Positions 14,599 to 17,300 of a stretch of DNA of 17,300 nt are shown one piece after another (the first letter of the stretch is position 1; each line of letters begins with the position of its first letter). This DNA is from Lachnospiraceae bacterium. GTDB taxonomy: Bacteria > Bacillota > Clostridia > Lachnospirales > Lachnospiraceae. The stretch covers positions 1 through 17,300 of the forward strand of contig JAFSYD010000242.1 in NCBI GenBank assembly GCA_017443685.1, given 5' to 3'. The position numbers and the translations under genes were made by a program. The notes under the pieces were generated by a model. The model was not told where the DNA came from. It saw only the letters and a program-made list of their open reading frames with translations, and searched no databases.

Positions 14599-16856
14599 TT
14601 CTCATTCTCCGATTCGATCCGTTCTGTCAGCCGGTCTTTTAAGCCGCTGTACCTTCGGCGCTCCGTCTGATTGTCGATCATTGCGTAAAACGTATCCGTC
14701 AAGCCGACGATCACGACACACCGCGACGCCCGCGTGATCGCCGTATAGAGTAAGTTCCGGTTCATCAGCATCCGCGGACCGGGAAGCAGCGGCAGGATCA
14801 CACAGGGGTATTCGCTGCCCTGCGATTTATGAATGGTCAGCGCGTACGCGTGCTCGAGCTCATCGACCTGCTTGAAAGTATAGACCACCTCGCGCCCTTC
14901 GTCAAATACTACCCGCAGCGTCTGCGATACGCTATCCAGCTGCGTGACGATCCCGACATCCCCGTTGAAGACGCCGGTACCCGCGTCGATCAGGCGTCCG
15001 TTCTTCCCATAGACTTCCCACTCGGTCTGATAATTATTCTTGATCTGCATCACCTTATCGCCGACGCGGAAGGTCTTATCCCCGAAGGTATGCTCCTGTT
15101 TACCCGGCGCGGGTGGATTCAGCTGCTTTTGCAAAACGATATTCAGCCGCTCCACGCCGACATCCCCCATCCGGGTCGGCGTCAGGACCTGCACGTCGTA
15201 CGGTTCGATCCCCAGAAAATCCGGCATGCTCTTTTCCACAAGACGCAAAAGCTGCCCCGTCACCTTCTCTGCCGTATCCCGCTTCATAAAGAAAAAGTCT
15301 TTGCTTACCGCATTGTCGATCTTCACGTGCTCCCCGCGGTTGATCGCGTGGGCGTTGACGATGATATTGCTTTCCCCCGCCTGCCGGAAGATCGTCGTTA
15401 AGGTCACAACGGAAAAACAGCCGGATGCGATGATATCCCTTAACACGTTGCCCGGACCGACACTCGGCAGCTGGTTCTCATCACCGACCAGGATCAGACG
15501 CGTTCCCACCGCGACCGCTTTCAAAAGCGAGTGCAGCAGGCGGATGTCCACCATCGACACCTCATCCACGATCACAACATCGCATTCAAGTGGGTTGTCC
15601 TCATTAAATTCGAACATCGGCCGGCGCTCGTTCTCATTGCTGCTGAAATTGTCTCCGCTGACGCCAAGCATACGGTGGATCGTCCGCGCTTCGTAACCGG
15701 TCGCCTCACTCATCCGTTTCGCTGCCCGGCCCGTCGGTGCGGCAAGAAAAATATCCAGTCCTTCCTTTTCGAAATAGCGGATGATCGCTTTCGTCGTCGT
15801 CGTTTTCCCCGTTCCCGGTCCGCCCGTTAAAACGAAAACGCCGCGCCGGACGGATGCCAGGACCGCATCCCGCTGTACCGCATCGAGCGTCATGCCCTCT
15901 TCCCGCTCGATCTGCGCCAGCCTCTTTTGGGCCGCTTCTTCGTCAATCTCATATACACAGTCGAGTCCGACAAGCATGGATGCGGAATGTGCTTCCGCGC
16001 GGTACAGCGCATGCAGATAGACGTTGTCATATTTGATCACGATGCGCTTGTCCAGAGACAGCGCCACAAGCATATCCTCCATAGACACGCCGTCGATCCC
16101 CAGAAGATCTCCCGTATGCCGCTCTAAATCCTCCCGCGGAAGATAGGTATGTCCGGCCGTCGTCATCTGGTTTAGCACATATAATATGCCGCAGCGGATA
16201 CGAAAATCCGAATCCACCGCGATCCCCATTTTTGCCGCGATCGCGTCCGCGATCTTAAAGCCGATCCCGTCGATCTCTTCCGCAAGACGGTACGGATTTT
16301 CCTCGATCACGCGATGCAGATCATCGCCGTAGGCATTATAGATCCTGACCGACTGGTTGTTGGACAGACCCAATCCCGAAAGATACAGCATGGCGTTGCG
16401 AAGCCCCCGCTTATCCTGCATCTGCTCCGCTATGTCCATGGCGATCCGCTCGGAAATGCCTTTGATCGAGGTCAGCCGTTCGGGCTCTTTTTCCATGACC
16501 TTAAGCGCATCGGCGCCGAATACGTTCATGATCTTTTCCGCCAGCTTCGGTCCGACGCCGCGGATCGCTCCGGACGAAAGGTACCGCAGCACCGCTTCCG
16601 CCTCCTGCGGAGCTTCCACGGCAAAGCTTTTTGCCGCGAACTGCCGGCCGTAAGTGCGATGGCTGATAAATTCTCCCTGCATACGCAAATTTTCCCCGGA
16701 ACCAACACCGGGGAAATTGCCTGTACAAGTAACCTTACCATCTGCCGTTGCCTCATCCTCCGGGACATCGCCCTCCGGGATCAGGACAAAGGTCATAAAG
16801 CCGTTCTCGTCATTCTGATATATGATATGGTCTATATAACCGCTTAATGTAACCAT
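14595..16856 (-). CDS. recD2: RecD2-type ATP-dependent 5'-3' DNA helicase
   Basis: The 753-residue protein has the RecD2 (RecBC-independent) layout. An N-terminal OB-like region (1-85) is followed by helix-hairpin-helix segments (about 97-112, 130-141 and 194-208) and the SF1B helicase core. Walker A is GGPGTGKT at 345-352, Walker B DEVSM at 431-435, motif III GDENQLPS at 458-465, motif IV around R491 in TIFRQA, motif V IHKSQGSEYP at 675-684 and motif VI LLYTAITRA at 702-710. Length is typical of Firmicute RecD2. It unwinds DNA in the cytoplasm and is associated in bacilli and deinococci with replication-fork maintenance and recombinational repair. The ATG directly follows the TAA of the rod-binding gene, and GGAG lies four bases before it, within that gene's end. 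The next gene overlaps its stop. Confidence 0.96.
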   Translation of the reverse strand: MVTLSGYIDHIIYQNDENGFMTFVLIPEGDVPEDEATADGKVTCTGNFPGVGSGENLRMQGEFISHRTYGRQFAAKSFAVEAPQEAEAVLRYLSSGAIRGVGPKLAEKIMNVFGADALKVMEKEPERLTSIKGISERIAMDIAEQMQDKRGLRNAMLYLSGLGLSNNQSVRIYNAYGDDLHRVIEENPYRLAEEIDGIGFKIADAIAAKMGIAVDSDFRIRCGILYVLNQMTTAGHTYLPREDLERHTGDLLGIDGVSMEDMLVALSLDKRIVIKYDNVYLHALYRAEAHSASMLVGLDCVYEIDEEAAQKRLAQIEREEGMTLDAVQRDAVLASVRRGVFVLTGGPGTGKTTTTKAIIRYFEKEGLDIFLAAPTGRAAKRMSEATGYEARTIHRMLGVSGDNFSSNENERRPMFEFNEDNPLECDVVIVDEVSMVDIRLLHSLLKAVAVGTRLILVGDENQLPSVGPGNVLRDIIASGCFSVVTLTTIFRQAGESNIIVNAHAINRGEHVKIDNAVSKDFFFMKRDTAEKVTGQLLRLVEKSMPDFLGIEPYDVQVLTPTRMGDVGVERLNIVLQKQLNPPAPGKQEHTFGDKTFRVGDKVMQIKNNYQTEWEVYGKNGRLIDAGTGVFNGDVGIVTQLDSVSQTLRVVFDEGREVVYTFKQVDELEHAYALTIHKSQGSEYPCVILPLLPGPRMLMNRNLLYTAITRASRCVVIVGLTDTFYAMIDNQTERRRYSGLKDRLTERIESENEK

Positions 16857-17300
16857 TTACTCCGTCTCTTGCGCGGCAGTTACCGCGCCCTGTTCCGCCG
16901 CTTCCTCCACGACCTCTTCGGCCGTATCCGTCGCATCCGCCGCATCCGCACCGGCAGCGCCTGCCTCCTGTGCCTTTTTGGATTCTTCTCCCGGAATATC
17001 GATCCCGTACATCCGGGCGGTCTGATCCGTCAGATCCTTCGTCATCCGCTGTCCGTAAGCATCCACCATATGCTTTGAGATCGTCCCGAGCATCTGATCC
17101 ATATACATATCCGTCGTCTGCGACATAAACGGATCCTCGTCATTGTTGTCGCCGCGGATTTCTTTGATGGATTTCCTGAACTCCTTTAAGGTCTGCTCCA
17201 GAAGATAGCTCTCGAAGGTCTTCATCGTATCTTCGATTTCTTCGTAGGACGCGCCCTGCAGGCTTTCGGCAGATTTCCTGATACTCTCTGCCTTGGCCGC
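16857..17300 (-). CDS. Rod-binding (FlgJ N-terminal-like) flagellar protein, 5' end outside the window
   Basis: The frame is open to the window edge. The first in-window ATG (17225) has no Shine-Dalgarno, and 25 further codons upstream read as coding (AESIRKSAESLQGASYEEIEDT), so the true start lies outside. The region YEEIEDTMKTFESYLLEQTLKEFRKSIKE, described here in pieces around 17130-17245, has the FE-x-x-L/F-LEQ-x-x-K pattern of rod-binding proteins. It is followed by DMYMDQMLGTISKHMVDAY and a C-terminal helix DLTDQTARMYG, as in PF10135. An acidic Ala/Glu/Asp-rich tail of about 45 residues ends the protein. No muramidase domain follows, as is usual in Firmicutes. In the cell it would help assemble the flagellar rod or cap it. 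Its TAA abuts the ATG of recD2. Confidence 0.7.
   Translation of the reverse strand, partial: AAKAESIRKSAESLQGASYEEIEDTMKTFESYLLEQTLKEFRKSIKEIRGDNNDEDPFMSQTTDMYMDQMLGTISKHMVDAYGQRMTKDLTDQTARMYGIDIPGEESKKAQEAGAAGADAADATDTAEEVVEEAAEQGAVTAAQETE

Noticed and set aside
1..17300. Mobile element, CRISPR array, defence island or RNA gene
   Set aside because: No transposase, integrase, direct-repeat array, tRNA-like fold or known defence protein was found; the genes are densely packed, co-oriented and of chromosomal type.

Overview
The window most resembles a chromosomal segment of a motile, strictly anaerobic clostridium, probably a Lachnospiraceae member with a fairly GC-rich genome. This is inferred from purine-rich Shine-Dalgarno sites, a flavodiiron protein, hybrid kinases with pseudo-receivers and helical tails, RsiV-like lipoproteins and a FlgJ-type rod-binding protein. 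No species is assigned. Almost everything reads on the minus strand, so gene order below is right to left. No tRNA, rRNA, CRISPR, IS or phage gene was seen.

Region 17300-13765 is a tightly packed set: a rod-binding (flagellar) protein cut by the window edge, recD2 helicase, and a YihY/BrkB membrane protein, with junctions TAA-ATG and ATGA.

Region 13678-5582 is a four-gene signalling operon with a good sigma-A-type promoter: a REC-GGDEF diguanylate cyclase with an intact I-site, a membrane hybrid histidine kinase, a second membrane hybrid kinase, and a two-receiver response regulator. The last two junctions are GTGA overlaps with the Shine-Dalgarno inside the preceding gene. The second kinase is the most striking item: its 1177 residues carry kinase, receiver, a complete DegV (fatty-acid-binding) fold and an HPt domain. 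No protein in the operon has a DNA-binding domain, so the visible outputs are c-di-GMP and protein-protein signalling. A strong bidirectional hairpin terminator follows.

Region 5550-4945 holds the only plus-strand gene, an unrecognised 126-residue protein. It is divergent from the next operon and convergent with the signalling operon. The divergent intergenic region contains two opposed promoters and two inverted repeats, one a 22-bp palindrome over the predicted -35 of the small gene.

Region 4944-1 is a third operon: a REC-GGDEF-EAL protein that looks like an active c-di-GMP phosphodiesterase, a flavodiiron O2/NO reductase (FprA), and a DUF4163/DUF3298 lipoprotein. The lipoprotein is interrupted by an in-frame amber codon, after which the same frame stays open to the window edge.

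Taken together, the locus pairs a synthase and a hydrolase of c-di-GMP, both under receiver control, with a phosphorelay that may sense a lipid or other hydrophobic ligand. Flagellar and oxygen/NO-defence genes flank it.
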